Notes: generated from the sequence alone by a model not told the origin. DNA of 64,000 nucleotides from Pseudomonas sp. StFLB209 (GCF_000829415.1 NZ_AP014637.1:1810001-1874000), one strand, 5' to 3'. Counted from the first letter of the stretch, positions 37,021-50,061 are shown. Program-made: numbers and translations.

Positions 37021-38471
37021 ATGCTGTACTTGCCCGCCACACCGCGCTCCAGACTCAGCCTTTCGATCCGTCACGCCCTGGTTGCCAGCCTGTTGGCCGG
37101 TGTACCGGCGCTACCTGCGTGGGCCGCCAGCACAGCGCCGGCGCAACAGCAGCAGAGCCGTACCTATGCTATGCAATTGCGGCCGGCAGCCTGGATCAGG
37201 TGCTTAATCGCTTTGCCAGCGAGTCGGGGATATTGCTTTCCGTTGACGGGACGTTAACGGCAGGCAAGCGCAGTCCGGGGCTTAATGGCAGCTATGGGGT
37301 AAGGGAAGGGCTGGCAAAGCTGTTGGCAGATACCGGATTGCAAGCGATCAATAGCGGCGGCAATTACACGCTGCAAAAGGTGATAGAGGCGGGCGATGCG
37401 GTTGTCTTGGGCGCGACCGATATCAACGCTCGAGGGCTGGGGGCGACCACCGAGAACACGGGGTCCTACACCACCGGCTCAATGCAAACCGCTACGAAAC
37501 TGGCGTTAACAATGCGTGAGACACCTCAATCGGTGAGTGTCGTGACACGCCAGCAGATGGATGACGCCAGCCTGACCACTGTGCAGGAGGCTATCAGCAA
37601 GACTCCAGGGCTGACGATGCAGAAGATCGGCCCGGAGCGCTACACCTTTTACGCGCGTGGCTTTCAGATCAACAGCCTATTGTATGACGGACTGCCGACC
37701 TTACTGGGGACTGCGGCAGACGCTATCACACCTGCCAACCTGGCGATGTACGACCGGGTGGAAGTTACCAGGGGAGCCACGGGACTGGTGCAGGGTTCGG
37801 CCCCGTTGGTGTACTTGTGAATGTCGAACGCCGACAGAAAACGACCGTGCTCACGAATCGAGCGACAGCTCAACTCGTTTACGTAGTTCCACACAAAATT
37901 CACAGCACGAGAAGCTTCACTCAGCTGCGCTGCGTGCTTGTCTCGCACTCGAATCTTGAGGGTTTTGGTCGCTTTCATTTCAGTAATGAAATACAGAATA
38001 GGGGCGGTTTTGTGGATTTTAATCCCTATGACCGCTTCGCGGTGGCGCTTTCATCCCCCACCTGAAGGAAGGGGCTTTTCGCGCCAGCTCGGTAAAGATT
38101 CGGGAGTGTTCGAGCGAGGTGATCTATTCGACACCGACGTGCCACGCCACCAGTTCAAGCTCAGCACCATGTATAAGCTCCCCAATCAGTGGGAACGCTG
38201 GCGCGTAGACGGCAGCCTGTATGCTCAAAGCTCGATTTTTAACAAAGGCACTACGGCAGGGGTGGGCTATGAAATCGAGCAGGCTGCCTACTACATTGTC
38301 GATCTCAATGCCGGCTACAAAGCTTCCGAGCACCTGGATCTGCGTTTTGGTTTGAACAATGTCTTCTACAAGAAGTACTACCAGACGATCTCCCAGAACA
38401 CCTCCAGCTGGCCAACTGCATTCTACGGCGACCCGCGCAATATCCAGGTGACCGCCAGTTACAGATTCTAA
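37021..38471 (+). pseudogene. TonB-dependent siderophore receptor, frameshifted and interrupted
   Basis: A signal peptide (MLYLPATPRSRLSLSIRHAL...) starts at 37021. After a frame change near 37160, the STN signalling domain (AIAAGSLDQVLNRFASESGI) and the TonB plug (TMRETPQSVSVVTRQQMDD ... YDRVEVTRGATGLVQG) follow to about 37804. There the receptor stops and a TnpB remnant takes over. The last 127 residues of the barrel resume at about 38090 (HQFKLSTMYKL ... GLNNVFYKKYY) and end with the terminal aromatic ASYRF at 38471. About 400 barrel residues are missing. The STN domain shows it was a transducer receptor for the FecI/FecR pair upstream. Confidence 0.9.
37805..37978 (-). mobile_element. IS200/IS605-type TnpB remnant
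   Basis: On the minus strand from ATG 37978, 57 codons read MKATKTLKIRVRDKHAAQLS ... VNFVWNYVNELSCRSIRE and LSAFDIHKYTNG. This is the N-terminus of the TnpB (OrfB) family of RNA-guided nucleases from IS200/IS605 elements. It ends abruptly at the receptor junction, so RuvC catalytic residues are absent and it is inactive. Upstream of it (about 38025-38085) are small hairpins such as CCGCTTCGCGG and a GC-rich end that may be the element's terminal palindrome. Confidence 0.82.
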
Positions 38472-38556
38472 ACCGGTTTCAGCCTCCACCCTGTTCAGAT
38501 ATAGGACCCTGACAGCCGCCTGCTGCCGGGGTTCTTCGTCTGCCTGCTGCACCCAG

Positions 38557-38572
38557 TGTTTCACGTGGAACA
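38557..38572. promoter_or_regulatory. parS-like site 1
   Basis: TGTTTCACGTGGAACA differs from a perfect TGTTCCACGTGGAACA palindrome by one base. It lies between the receptor remnant and the ethylene-receptor-like kinase gene, about 10.5 kb left of oriC. ParB would load here. Confidence 0.8.
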
Positions 38573-38685
38573 TTCCGTGCTCTGGACAGAGCAGGACAAC
38601 ATCTCGGGCTTTGCTAGGCTAGACTCCCGCCATCATCCTGCCCACCACCTGGCCGTCCCCCTTGGTCCAGTGAGGAAGTCGCACC

Positions 38686-39930
38686 ATGAATGATCTCTTC
38701 AACATGCTGACCGATGACCGGTTCATGCCCCACGGTCACTGCTATTTCTGGCGGCCCGACTTGCTGTGGGCCAACGTGTTGTCCGACAGCCTGATCACCC
38801 TGAGTTACATCAGTATTCCGTTTGCCTTGCTGTACTTCATCCGTAAGCGCAAGGACATTCCCTTCGACTGGATATTCGTCTGTTTCGGTGTGTTCATCCT
38901 GGCCTGCGGCGCGACCCATGTGATGGAGATCATCACCATCTGGTATCCGTATTACTGGATCTCCGCTTTCATCAAGGTCATCACTGCGACGGCATCGCTG
39001 CTTACGGCCATTATGCTGATCAAGCTGATACCGCTGGCGTTGAAGATTCCCAGCCCGTCACAACTGGCCAAGGTCAATGAAGAGCTGCGCGCAACCCAGG
39101 CCGAACTGATCGCCACTGCACGCCAGGCGGGCATGGCGGAGATCGCCACCAACGTCCTGCACAACGTCGGCAATGTGCTTAACAGCGTGAATGTCTCGGC
39201 GCAGGTGCTGCGGGAAAAGATTCGTGGCTCGAAAGGCCAGGGCGTCTCGAAGGTGGTGCAACTGCTCAATGAGCATACTCATGACCTGGGCGATTTCATG
39301 AGCCACGACCCGAAAGGGCAGATGCTGCCGGGCTATCTGAACAAGCTGGCCGAAGCCATGGAAGCCGAACAACAGAGCCTGCTCGATGAACTTGCGCTGC
39401 TGACCAAAAGCATCGACCACATCAAGGATATCGTCGCCACCCAGCAGTCTTACGCAGGCAGTTCCAGCTTCATGGAACCGGTGCAGTTGCGCGACCTGAT
39501 CGAGGACGTGGTGCGCATCTGTGATGTGTCACTGGCCCGCCACACCATCACCTTGGTCAAGGACTTCCGCGACGTTCCAGAGATCAATCTCGACAAGCAC
39601 AAGGTCCTGCAGATTCTCGTCAACCTCATCAATAATGCCAAGCAAGCCCTCGAACCGGTCAAGGATCACCCCAGCCAAATCGTATTGCGGATGGAGGCCG
39701 ATGAGGCCGAGATCAAGATCGAGGTAGCAGATAACGGTGAAGGCATTCGCGAGGAGAACCTTGCCCGAGTCTTCGAACATGGCTTCACCACTCGAGCGTC
39801 GGGCCACGGGTTTGGCCTGCACAGTTGCGTCCTCGCCGCCAGGGACATGGGCGGCAGCCTGACCGCTCGCAGCGAGGGGCAGGGCAAAGGGGCATCCTTC
39901 ACCTTGGCACTGCCCATCACTCAAGGTTGA
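38686..39930 (+). CDS. Histidine kinase with ethylene-receptor-like copper-binding membrane domain
   Basis: A 414-residue sensor kinase. Residues 25-115 are a three-helix membrane domain that aligns with the plant ETR1 ethylene-binding domain: [20 protein letters not shown] and [12 protein letters not shown] carry the counterparts of ETR1 D25, Y32, I35, P36, C65 and H69. D34, C74 and H78 keep the ETR1 spacings of 40 and 4 residues. C and H bind Cu(I) in ETR1. A coiled linker leads to the phospho-acceptor region ([14 protein letters not shown]159) and an HATPase domain with [16 protein letters not shown] and HGFGLHSC. No receiver is attached. It overlaps the convergent c-di-GMP gene by 14 bp at the 3' ends. 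Ethylene sensing is inference; kinase function is highly likely. Confidence 0.9.
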   Translation: MNDLFNMLTDDRFMPHGHCYFWRPDLLWANVLSDSLITLSYISIPFALLYFIRKRKDIPFDWIFVCFGVFILACGATHVMEIITIWYPYYWISAFIKVITATASLLTAIMLIKLIPLALKIPSPSQLAKVNEELRATQAELIATARQAGMAEIATNVLHNVGNVLNSVNVSAQVLREKIRGSKGQGVSKVVQLLNEHTHDLGDFMSHDPKGQMLPGYLNKLAEAMEAEQQSLLDELALLTKSIDHIKDIVATQQSYAGSSSFMEPVQLRDLIEDVVRICDVSLARHTITLVKDFRDVPEINLDKHKVLQILVNLINNAKQALEPVKDHPSQIVLRMEADEAEIKIEVADNGEGIREENLARVFEHGFTTRASGHGFGLHSCVLAARDMGGSLTARSEGQGKGASFTLALPITQG

Positions 39931-42160
39931 TATGGCCCTCGGCTAATAGCTCACCGGCATGCTCGCTGTTCACGGCCTCACTGAAGTAATAGCCGTGAGC
40001 GGCGACGGTCGAGCCGGTGGAGATCAACGCGTTTCTCTGTTCCAGCGTCTCCACGCCTTCAGCGATCACTCCGATGCCGACTTCGTTGGCAAAGTTGATG
40101 ATGGTCCGCAGAGTGATCGCGCTGTGAAAATCATCCCGTGCATGGGTCACAAAGATCGGTGCAAGTTTGAGCCGGTTGACCCGGAAGGTCTTCAGATAAT
40201 CGAAAGACGAGTAATCAGTACCAAAGTCATCAATAGCGATCTTGATACCCAACTCGCGCAGTTTCGGGAGCACGTCGTTATGGGTCCACTTGGTGTGCGC
40301 CAGAGTGGCCTCGGTGACATCCAGCTCAAGATCCGATGGCTGTAGCTGCCAACAATTGATGGTCTGGATCACTTCACTGACGAACTCGCTACCACGCTTG
40401 AGCTGGGTCAGCGACAGGTTGATGGATATTACCGGTGGCGCGATCTGCCGCTGCTGCCATTCGCGCATCTGCTTGCAGGCCTGGTTAAGTACCCATTGCC
40501 CGACCGCCACGATGGTGCCGGCCTTTTCCGCTGCCGATACAAACTCGCCGGCATCGAGTAAACCGCGAACCGGGTGGTGCCAGCGCAGCAAGGCTTCCAT
40601 CCCCAGAATGGCGCCGGTCTGCAGGTCGATCTCCGGCAAGTAGTACAGCTCAAGTTCTTCGCGGATCAGCGCCTGCTTGAGCTCGGCAATCAAGGTAATC
40701 CGGCTGCTGAGCTCCTCATTGATGTCTTCCGAGTGGAAGTGATACCGATTACGGCCGGTTTCCTTGGAGCGGTACAACGCCATATCAGCCTGGCTCAGCA
40801 AGCTCTCGGCGCTGGCACAGCCTGGCGCATAGGTACTGATGCCGATGCTGGACGACACATACAGGTCATGGCCATCCAGATGATAAGGCTGCATCAGGCG
40901 ACTGTTGAGCTTCATGGCCAACGCAGCCGCATTGGCTGGATCGCCCATCTCCAGTTGCAGGATGGCAAACTCATCGCCGCCCAGACGCGCCACCAGATCG
41001 CTCTCCCGGGTGCATTCGCTCAGACGTCGAGCCGTTTCCCGTAACAGCAAATCACCCACCACGTGTCCGAGGGTGTCGTTGATGCGTTTGAAGTGATCGA
41101 GATCCAGATAGAACACCGCGAACGACATCGCACCGCGCTCAGCAGCCGCAAACGCATAGCGCAGACGCTCCATCAGAGTCGCCCGGTTGGCGATGCCGGT
41201 CAGGCCATCGATACGCGCCAGCTGCGAGATCTTTTCTTCGGCCTGCTTGCGCTCGGTGATATCAATAATGATGCCTTCGATCTCCAGCAGCCTGCCGCTG
41301 TTGTCACGCACCGGCACATAGCGATTCTCGACCCAGCGATAGTCATCGGAGCCGGTCCGCAGCCGGAACTCAATGGAAGCCCCTTGGGCGCCTTTATCAA
41401 GAACCCAGCCCATGGCCTCATTGACCTTGTCCTGGTCCTCGGGATGTATCAGCGTCTGTGTCCAGTCGGCTGAGGCCAGCAATGCAGCGCGCTGGTGACC
41501 GAACTTGGTGATGTTGTGCGAGATGTACATCAGCGGAAATGACGGCTGGCCACGTAGCCGGTAGAGGATGGTCGGGCTGTTCTGCACGATGATATTGGCA
41601 TCGGACAAGTCCCGCGTTCGCTCCTGCACCGCTTGCTCCAGCAGGTTCATCTTGCGCTGCGCCTCTTCGGTCATCTGCCACTTGACCGTCATGGCCCTGG
41701 CCATCTGCACGATTTCGATAGGATCGAAAGGCTTCTTGAGGATCAGCAGCCGGTCGCCCATGTCGACCCGACCAGTCATCTCTTCCAGAGAGTAGTCCGA
41801 GTAGGCTGTGCACAGCACCACCTGTAAACGTGAGTCGACCTGCCATAGATGCTCAAGGGTCTGCAGACCATCCCAACCGGGCGGCATGCGCATATCGATG
41901 AAGGCCAGGGCATAAGGACGCCCGGCAGCCAGCGCCTGCTCCACCAGAGCGAGGGCCTCCTGGCCCTGATAAGCGCTGTCGAGTTCAAACTCCGATGCAC
42001 GCTCGGAAGTATTGGGGCTGCCAAACAGAAGCGCTTCGGCTTGGGCCAGATCATCTGCGGCCTCGTTGCGAGGGCAGAGGATCTTGCGAAAATCACCGTG
42101 AATCGAGGGTGTATCGTCGATGATCAGGATACGCCGGTTAAGACTGGAAGCCGGGGTCAT
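39917..42160 (-). CDS. Response regulator with PAS, GGDEF and EAL domains
   Basis: A 747-residue c-di-GMP signalling protein with no membrane segment. The receiver is at residues 10-155 (LIIDDTPS, phospho-acceptor D89 in FIDMRMPPG, K142-K143 in LKKPFD), PAS/PAC at about 185-305, GGDEF at 315-475 (active-site GGDEF at 394-398, I-site RESD at 385-388), and EAL at 490-745. In the EAL domain N581, E617, D644-D645 and E700 appear to be kept (EALLRW, NLSLTQL, DVTEATL, IDDFGTDYSS, IAEGVET), but K665 sits in LKLAPIFV, where the norm is a KID-type motif, and loop 6 is divergent. It could synthesise and/or degrade c-di-GMP. The convergent ethylene-receptor-like kinase lacks a receiver and may be its partner. 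Confidence 0.93.
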   Translation of the reverse strand: MTPASSLNRRILIIDDTPSIHGDFRKILCPRNEAADDLAQAEALLFGSPNTSERASEFELDSAYQGQEALALVEQALAAGRPYALAFIDMRMPPGWDGLQTLEHLWQVDSRLQVVLCTAYSDYSLEEMTGRVDMGDRLLILKKPFDPIEIVQMARAMTVKWQMTEEAQRKMNLLEQAVQERTRDLSDANIIVQNSPTILYRLRGQPSFPLMYISHNITKFGHQRAALLASADWTQTLIHPEDQDKVNEAMGWVLDKGAQGASIEFRLRTGSDDYRWVENRYVPVRDNSGRLLEIEGIIIDITERKQAEEKISQLARIDGLTGIANRATLMERLRYAFAAAERGAMSFAVFYLDLDHFKRINDTLGHVVGDLLLRETARRLSECTRESDLVARLGGDEFAILQLEMGDPANAAALAMKLNSRLMQPYHLDGHDLYVSSSIGISTYAPGCASAESLLSQADMALYRSKETGRNRYHFHSEDINEELSSRITLIAELKQALIREELELYYLPEIDLQTGAILGMEALLRWHHPVRGLLDAGEFVSAAEKAGTIVAVGQWVLNQACKQMREWQQRQIAPPVISINLSLTQLKRGSEFVSEVIQTINCWQLQPSDLELDVTEATLAHTKWTHNDVLPKLRELGIKIAIDDFGTDYSSFDYLKTFRVNRLKLAPIFVTHARDDFHSAITLRTIINFANEVGIGVIAEGVETLEQRNALISTGSTVAAHGYYFSEAVNSEHAGELLAEGHINLE

Positions 42161-42448
42161 CGCACACGCTCCAACATCCGAATAGCAGAGGAACAGTCAG
42201 TCATGCATCTTTCATCCTTGAACCCATGCGGCGCCGGGCAAGCCGGGGAGGCGTGGTGCATGACCTGCCGAGCTGACACAAGACCAGCTAAAGACAGAGG
42301 GTAGCACGGCCTAGCCTGTGTGCCCGTCGGTGTCCCGAGAGGCGCGAGAGCATGATGCCTGCGCTCCAGCAGCAAAAAGCCCCCGACAGCGTTGCTGTCG
42401 GGGGCTTTTCAAGTGCCCATCACAAGCATGGGCCAACAGCGCCAAGCC
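42161..42448. other. Gap between GGDEF-EAL gene and gyrB
   Basis: This 288-bp stretch holds the gyrB terminator (42375-42409) and the upstream region of the GGDEF-EAL gene. I see no gene or strong promoter motif in it. Confidence 0.6.
42375..42409 (-). terminator. Intrinsic terminator downstream of gyrB
   Basis: AAAAGCCCCCGACAGC pairs perfectly over 16 bases with GCTGTCGGGGGCTTTT around a GTT loop. Read on the minus strand it ends in TTTT after a GC-rich stem, 39 bp past the gyrB stop. Confidence 0.9.
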
Positions 42449-45974
<3,526 letters not shown>

Positions 45975-45993
45975 CGACTGAGTCTGGGGTCAG

Positions 45994-47097
45994 TTACAGA
46001 CGCATCGGCATGACGACATAGGCAGAGTCATCGTTATCCGATTCCTGCACCAGCGCGCTGCTGTTGGAGTCGGAAAGGATCAGACGAACCTGTTCAGTGG
46101 TCATGACACCCAGCACATCGAGCAGGTAGCTGACGTTGAAGCCAATCTCCAGCGCACTGCCGTTGTACTCCACGCTGATCTCTTCTTCGGCTTCTTCCTG
46201 CTCAGGGTTGTTGGCCTGAATCTTCAACTGACCGGCTGCCAGCTGCAGGCGGATGCCACGATACTTCTCGTTGGAAAGAATCGCCGTACGGCTGAACGCT
46301 TCGCGCAATGCCTGACGGTCACCCAGTACCAGCTTGTCACCACCCTTGGGCAGCACGCGCTCGTAATCCGGGAACTTGCCATCGACCAGTTTGGACGTGA
46401 AGGTGAACTCGCCGGTGGTCGCACGGATGTGGTGCTGGCCAAGAACGATGCTGACCAGACCATCCTGCTCGGTGAGCAGGCGCGCCATCTCCAGAATGCC
46501 TTTGCGTGGCACGATGACCTGGTGACGCTCGGTCTCACCGATCTCTGCTGCCATCGAGCACATGGCCAGGCGGTGACCGTCGGTGGCCACGGCACGCAGG
46601 ATGCCGGTGCTGACTTCCAGCAACATGCCATTGAGGTAGTAACGAACATCCTGCTGAGCCATGGCAAAGCTGGTGCGTTCGATCAAACGGCGTACCTTGC
46701 TCTGCACCAACTGGAAAGTCAGCGAGCCAGGGCCTTCTTCCACCGCCGGGAAATCATTGGCTGGCAGCGTAGAAAGCGTAAAACGGCTACGGCCAGCCTT
46801 GACCAGCAGTTTGGCGTCATCAAGCTTGATATCGATGAGCGCGTCGTTAGGCAGACTCTTGCAGATATCCATCAGCTTGCGCGCCGGTACGGTGATCTCA
46901 CCCGGCTCGGCAGGCTCTTCCAGCTGGACGCGGCCAACCAGCTCTACTTCCAGGTCAGTACCGGTCAGCGACAGTTGCTGGCCTTCGACGACCAGAAGCA
47001 CGTTGGAAAGCACCGGCAAGGTCTGACGGCGTTCGACTACGCCGGCGACCAATTGCAGAGGTTTCAACAAGGCTTCGCGTTGAATGGTGAAATGCAT
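45994..47097 (-). CDS. dnaN: DNA polymerase III beta sliding clamp
   Basis: Ring-shaped processivity clamp of the replicase. It has 367 residues in three clamp domains. The sequence MHFTIQREALLKPLQLVAGV, RHQVIVPRKGILEMARLL and the C-terminal AYVVMPMRL are standard; the end carries the conserved hydrophobic-cleft residues. It starts 38 bp after dnaA and is 19 bp before recF, in the origin operon transcribed away from oriC. Confidence 0.98.
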   Translation of the reverse strand: MHFTIQREALLKPLQLVAGVVERRQTLPVLSNVLLVVEGQQLSLTGTDLEVELVGRVQLEEPAEPGEITVPARKLMDICKSLPNDALIDIKLDDAKLLVKAGRSRFTLSTLPANDFPAVEEGPGSLTFQLVQSKVRRLIERTSFAMAQQDVRYYLNGMLLEVSTGILRAVATDGHRLAMCSMAAEIGETERHQVIVPRKGILEMARLLTEQDGLVSIVLGQHHIRATTGEFTFTSKLVDGKFPDYERVLPKGGDKLVLGDRQALREAFSRTAILSNEKYRGIRLQLAAGQLKIQANNPEQEEAEEEISVEYNGSALEIGFNVSYLLDVLGVMTTEQVRLILSDSNSSALVQESDNDDSAYVVMPMRL

Positions 47098-47135
47098 GGT
47101 CTAGTCCCTTGCCTCGATAAACAGCACTGGCGTCA

Positions 47136-48686
47136 TCATGTGGTCAATGTACGCAGCAGGTTCTTGTAGTCCTCGCGGATATCCGCGTCGGATTCCTTGA
47201 GTTCGTTGATCTTGCGGCAGGCGTGCAACACCGTGGTGTGGTCACGTCCGCCAAATACGTCGCCAATCTCGGGCAGGCTGTGGTTGGTCAGCTCTTTGGA
47301 AAGCGCCATGGCCACCTGCCGTGGTCGGGCCACCGAGCGCGAACGACGCTTGGACAACAGATCAGAGATCTTGATCTTGTAGTACTCGGCGACAGTGCGC
47401 TGGATGTTATCCACACTGACCAGTTTGTCTTGCAGCGCCAGCAGGTCCTTCAGCGACTCGCGGATCAGCTCGATGGTGATGTCGCGGCCCATGAAGTGCG
47501 AGTGCGCAATAACGCGCTTGAGCGCGCCTTCGAGTTCCCGAACGTTGGAACGAATGCGCTGGGCAATGAAGAACGCAGCATCATGCGGCAGGTCGACCTT
47601 GGCCTGATCGGCCTTCTTCATCAGGATCGCCACCCGGGTTTCCAGTTCCGGCGGCTCGACCGCGACGGTCAGACCCCAGCCGAAACGGGACTTGAGCCGC
47701 TCTTCCAGCCCTTCAATTTCCTTGGGGTAACGGTCGCTGGTGAGAATCACCTGCTGCCCACCCTCAAGCAATGCGTTGAAGGTGTGGAAAAACTCTTCCT
47801 GGGAACGCTCCTTGCGGGCGAAGAACTGAATATCGTCGATCAGCAATGCGTCGACCGAGCGATAGAAACGCTTGAACTCGTTGATTGCATTGAGCTGCAG
47901 CGCCTTGACCATGTCGGCCACGAAACGCTCCGAATGCAGGTACACAACCTTGGCATTGGGATTCTTTTTCAGCAGGTGGTTGCCCACCGCATGCATCAAG
48001 TGAGTCTTACCCAGGCCGACCCCACCATAAAGGAACAGCGGGTTATAGCCGTGCTTGGGATTATCGGCGACTTGCCAGGCAGCAGCGCGCGCCAGCTGGT
48101 TCGACTTGCCTTCAACGAAGTTCTCGAAGGTGAAGGTGCGGTTCAGGTAGCTGGTGTGCTTGAGCGCGCCTTCGACCTGCACGGTGCGCTGTTCAGTGCG
48201 TACCGGAGCCTGTGGCGGGTTGGCGCCGGCCAGCGGATCGAAACTGTCACGCGACGGTTCATCAAGACCATCGAGTGGCGGGGCCTGCACAGGTGCGGGC
48301 GCTGCCACAGGTGCCGGGGCTTGTACCGACGCAGATCCTGAATGGCCCGCCGTGTCGACGCTCGCCTGGGCGTTGTGCGAAGCAGCGGCAGCAGCAGCCG
48401 CTGCCAAAGGCGCGTTGGGTGCCGCACGGGGCGCCGAACTGCGCTTGCTGCCTATTAATAAGGAAAGCGCAGGCGCCATGCCTTGACCACGCTCGCCGAG
48501 AAGCTCGAGCAGACGCCCCAGGTACTTTTCGTTGACCCAGTCAAGTACGAAGCGATTTGGTGCATAGACACGCAGCTCGTCGCCTTCGGCTTCGACCTGT
48601 AGTGGACGGATCCAGGTATTGAATTGCTGGGCAGGCAGCTCATCGCGCAAAAGCTCCACGCACTGCTGCCAAAGTTCCACTGACAC
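47136..48686 (-). CDS. dnaA: Chromosomal replication initiator protein DnaA
   Basis: Binds DnaA boxes and opens oriC. It has 516 residues. Domain I ([18 protein letters not shown]) is followed by a long Ala/Pro-rich domain II linker (residues 85-175, with an eight-Ala run). The AAA+ domain has Walker [11 protein letters not shown] and Walker [10 protein letters not shown], and domain IV carries the DNA-binding signature [16 protein letters not shown] start at GTG 48686, the usual Pseudomonas start, after AGGGGATATCC. It contains an exact DnaA box (47407-47415). The boxes upstream in oriC allow autoregulation. Confidence 0.98.
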   Translation of the reverse strand: MSVELWQQCVELLRDELPAQQFNTWIRPLQVEAEGDELRVYAPNRFVLDWVNEKYLGRLLELLGERGQGMAPALSLLIGSKRSSAPRAAPNAPLAAAAAAAASHNAQASVDTAGHSGSASVQAPAPVAAPAPVQAPPLDGLDEPSRDSFDPLAGANPPQAPVRTEQRTVQVEGALKHTSYLNRTFTFENFVEGKSNQLARAAAWQVADNPKHGYNPLFLYGGVGLGKTHLMHAVGNHLLKKNPNAKVVYLHSERFVADMVKALQLNAINEFKRFYRSVDALLIDDIQFFARKERSQEEFFHTFNALLEGGQQVILTSDRYPKEIEGLEERLKSRFGWGLTVAVEPPELETRVAILMKKADQAKVDLPHDAAFFIAQRIRSNVRELEGALKRVIAHSHFMGRDITIELIRESLKDLLALQDKLVSVDNIQRTVAEYYKIKISDLLSKRRSRSVARPRQVAMALSKELTNHSLPEIGDVFGGRDHTTVLHACRKINELKESDADIREDYKNLLRTLTT

Positions 48687-49269
48687 GGATATCCCCTGAG
48701 TTGAAAGCCGCTGAGGCAAAAACAGCCGCCATTGTAACGATCAGCCGCTGACTTATCCACATGTAGGTGGCTGCCGCTTCGTAAGAAATGATCATCGGAG
48801 CCATACATCAGCCGACGACCGGTGCCGGCTAAGCTCTGTGGATAACTGCCATTCAGCTCTTTGCATAACTCAGGGTCGAGCCCTGTGTATAACCTGGCTG
48901 TGCATAAAAAGCGCTTTCACACACAGCTTATGCGCACTCGCAGCACAGTCACAGCACCGTTTCTCGACAGACTTATGAATCGCTGTACATCATGACTTAC
49001 GTGGCCTGTAATGAGTTATCCACAAACAAGGCGTTGACTAAGCTTAACAAGCTTTGCAAAAAAGCTTTATATAGGTCCTCTTTTATTTCTATAGCTGAGT
49101 GGTTCACCAAAGCGATCAGAATGATCCTGGTCATGGCTAATAAAGGAAAATGACCAGATAGAAGGAAAAGCTGGTTGGAAATTGACCTGCACGCCGGCTT
49201 TCACTAGAATCGCCGGTCTCTAAAAACGGGGCCATTCCGGCCTTCAGTGCACAAACCAGGTAACACGCC
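48687..49269. other. oriC: Chromosomal replication origin oriC (dnaA-rpmH intergenic region)
   Basis: A 583-bp region with exact DnaA boxes at 48753-48761 (TTATCCACA), 48837-48845 (TGTGGATAA) and 49017-49025 (TTATCCACA). Variants lie at 48884-48892 (TGTGTATAA) and 48899-48907 (TGTGCATAA), and possibly 48862-48868. An AT-rich stretch (49040-49130, with TTTATATAGG and TTTTATTTCTATAG) is a candidate unwinding element. The place between divergent dnaA and rpmH matches the known Pseudomonas origin. Confidence 0.93.
49182..49210 (+). promoter_or_regulatory. Sigma-70-type promoter of rpmH
   Basis: TTGACC (49182-49187) and TAGAAT (49205-49210) are separated by exactly 17 bp, 60 bp before the rpmH start. 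This is a close match to the -35/-10 consensus. Confidence 0.8.
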
Positions 49270-49404
49270 ATGAAACGTACTTTCCAACCCAGCACTATCA
49301 AGCGCGCCCGCACCCACGGTTTCCGCGCCCGTATGGCCACCAAGAACGGCCGTGCAGTCCTGTCGCGTCGTCGCGCCAAAGGCCGTAAGCGTCTGGCTAT
49401 CTGA
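49270..49404 (+). CDS. rpmH: 50S ribosomal protein L34
   Basis: A 44-residue, very basic ribosomal protein. It reads [20 protein letters not shown] and ends [12 protein letters not shown], the canonical L34 sequence. It begins the rpmH-rnpA-yidD-yidC-mnmE direction away from oriC and is preceded by a good promoter (49182-49210). rnpA follows after 14 bp. Confidence 0.98.
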   Translation: MKRTFQPSTIKRARTHGFRARMATKNGRAVLSRRRAKGRKRLAI

Positions 49405-49418
49405 TTTCCGCGGCACAG

Positions 49419-49823
49419 GTGGTGAGTCAGGACTTCAGTCGGGAAAAGCGTCTGCTTACACCCCGGCATTTCAAGGCAGTCTTTGACTCCCCAACCGCCA
49501 AGGTTCCGGGGAAAAATCTCCTGATCCTTGCACGCGACAACGATCTGGATCATCCCCGTCTAGGGCTTGTGATCGGAAAGAAGAGCGTCAAGCTCTCAGT
49601 ACAGCGCAACCGTTTGAAGCGCCTGATTCGCGACTCATTTCGCCTGCACCAACACAATCTGGTGGGTTGGGATATCGTGATCGTCGCGCGTAAAGGCATG
49701 GGTGACCTGGATAACCCTGAATTGATCCAGCATTTCGGCAAACTCTGGAAACGTCTGGCCCGTAGCCGGCCTGTTGCACCAGTCCAAACCGAACCTGCAA
49801 GGGTAGACAGTCCAGATGCGTAA
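49419..49823 (+). CDS. rnpA: Ribonuclease P protein component
   Basis: Protein subunit of RNase P, which matures tRNA 5' ends with the catalytic RNA. It has 134 residues. The RNA-binding signature [13 protein letters not shown] is near residue 66. Two consecutive GTGs (49419, 49422) are possible starts; I keep the first. It overlaps yidD by 8 bp. The arrangement with rpmH is conserved. Confidence 0.95.
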   Translation: MVSQDFSREKRLLTPRHFKAVFDSPTAKVPGKNLLILARDNDLDHPRLGLVIGKKSVKLSVQRNRLKRLIRDSFRLHQHNLVGWDIVIVARKGMGDLDNPELIQHFGKLWKRLARSRPVAPVQTEPARVDSPDA

Positions 49824-50061
49824 GCTGGCACTCGTACCGATCCAGTTTTACCGCTATGCCATCAGTCCTTTGATGGCCAGTCACTGTCGTTTCTTCCCCA
49901 GTTGCTCCTGCTACGCCTACGAAGCCATTGATAATCATGGTCTTGTGCGCGGTGGATGGCTGACCCTGAAACGTCTTGGTCGCTGTCATCCGTGGAACCC
50001 CGGTGGTTATGACCCGGTTCCACCAGTTTCCAACCCCCGTTCTTCTTCGATGGCCGAGTAA
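49816..50061 (+). CDS. yidD: Membrane protein insertion efficiency factor YidD
   Basis: An 81-residue protein thought to help YidC insert membrane proteins. The family core [20 protein letters not shown] and [20 protein letters not shown] is intact, including the conserved cysteines. It is located between rnpA (8-bp overlap) and yidC (2 bp apart), the normal operon place. Confidence 0.96.
   Translation: MRKLALVPIQFYRYAISPLMASHCRFFPSCSCYAYEAIDNHGLVRGGWLTLKRLGRCHPWNPGGYDPVPPVSNPRSSSMAE

Noticed and set aside
48899-48907. TGTGCATAA and similar sites counted as DnaA boxes
   Set aside because: They are one-base variants and may be weak boxes. I listed them as variants and left them out of the count of 23 exact sites.
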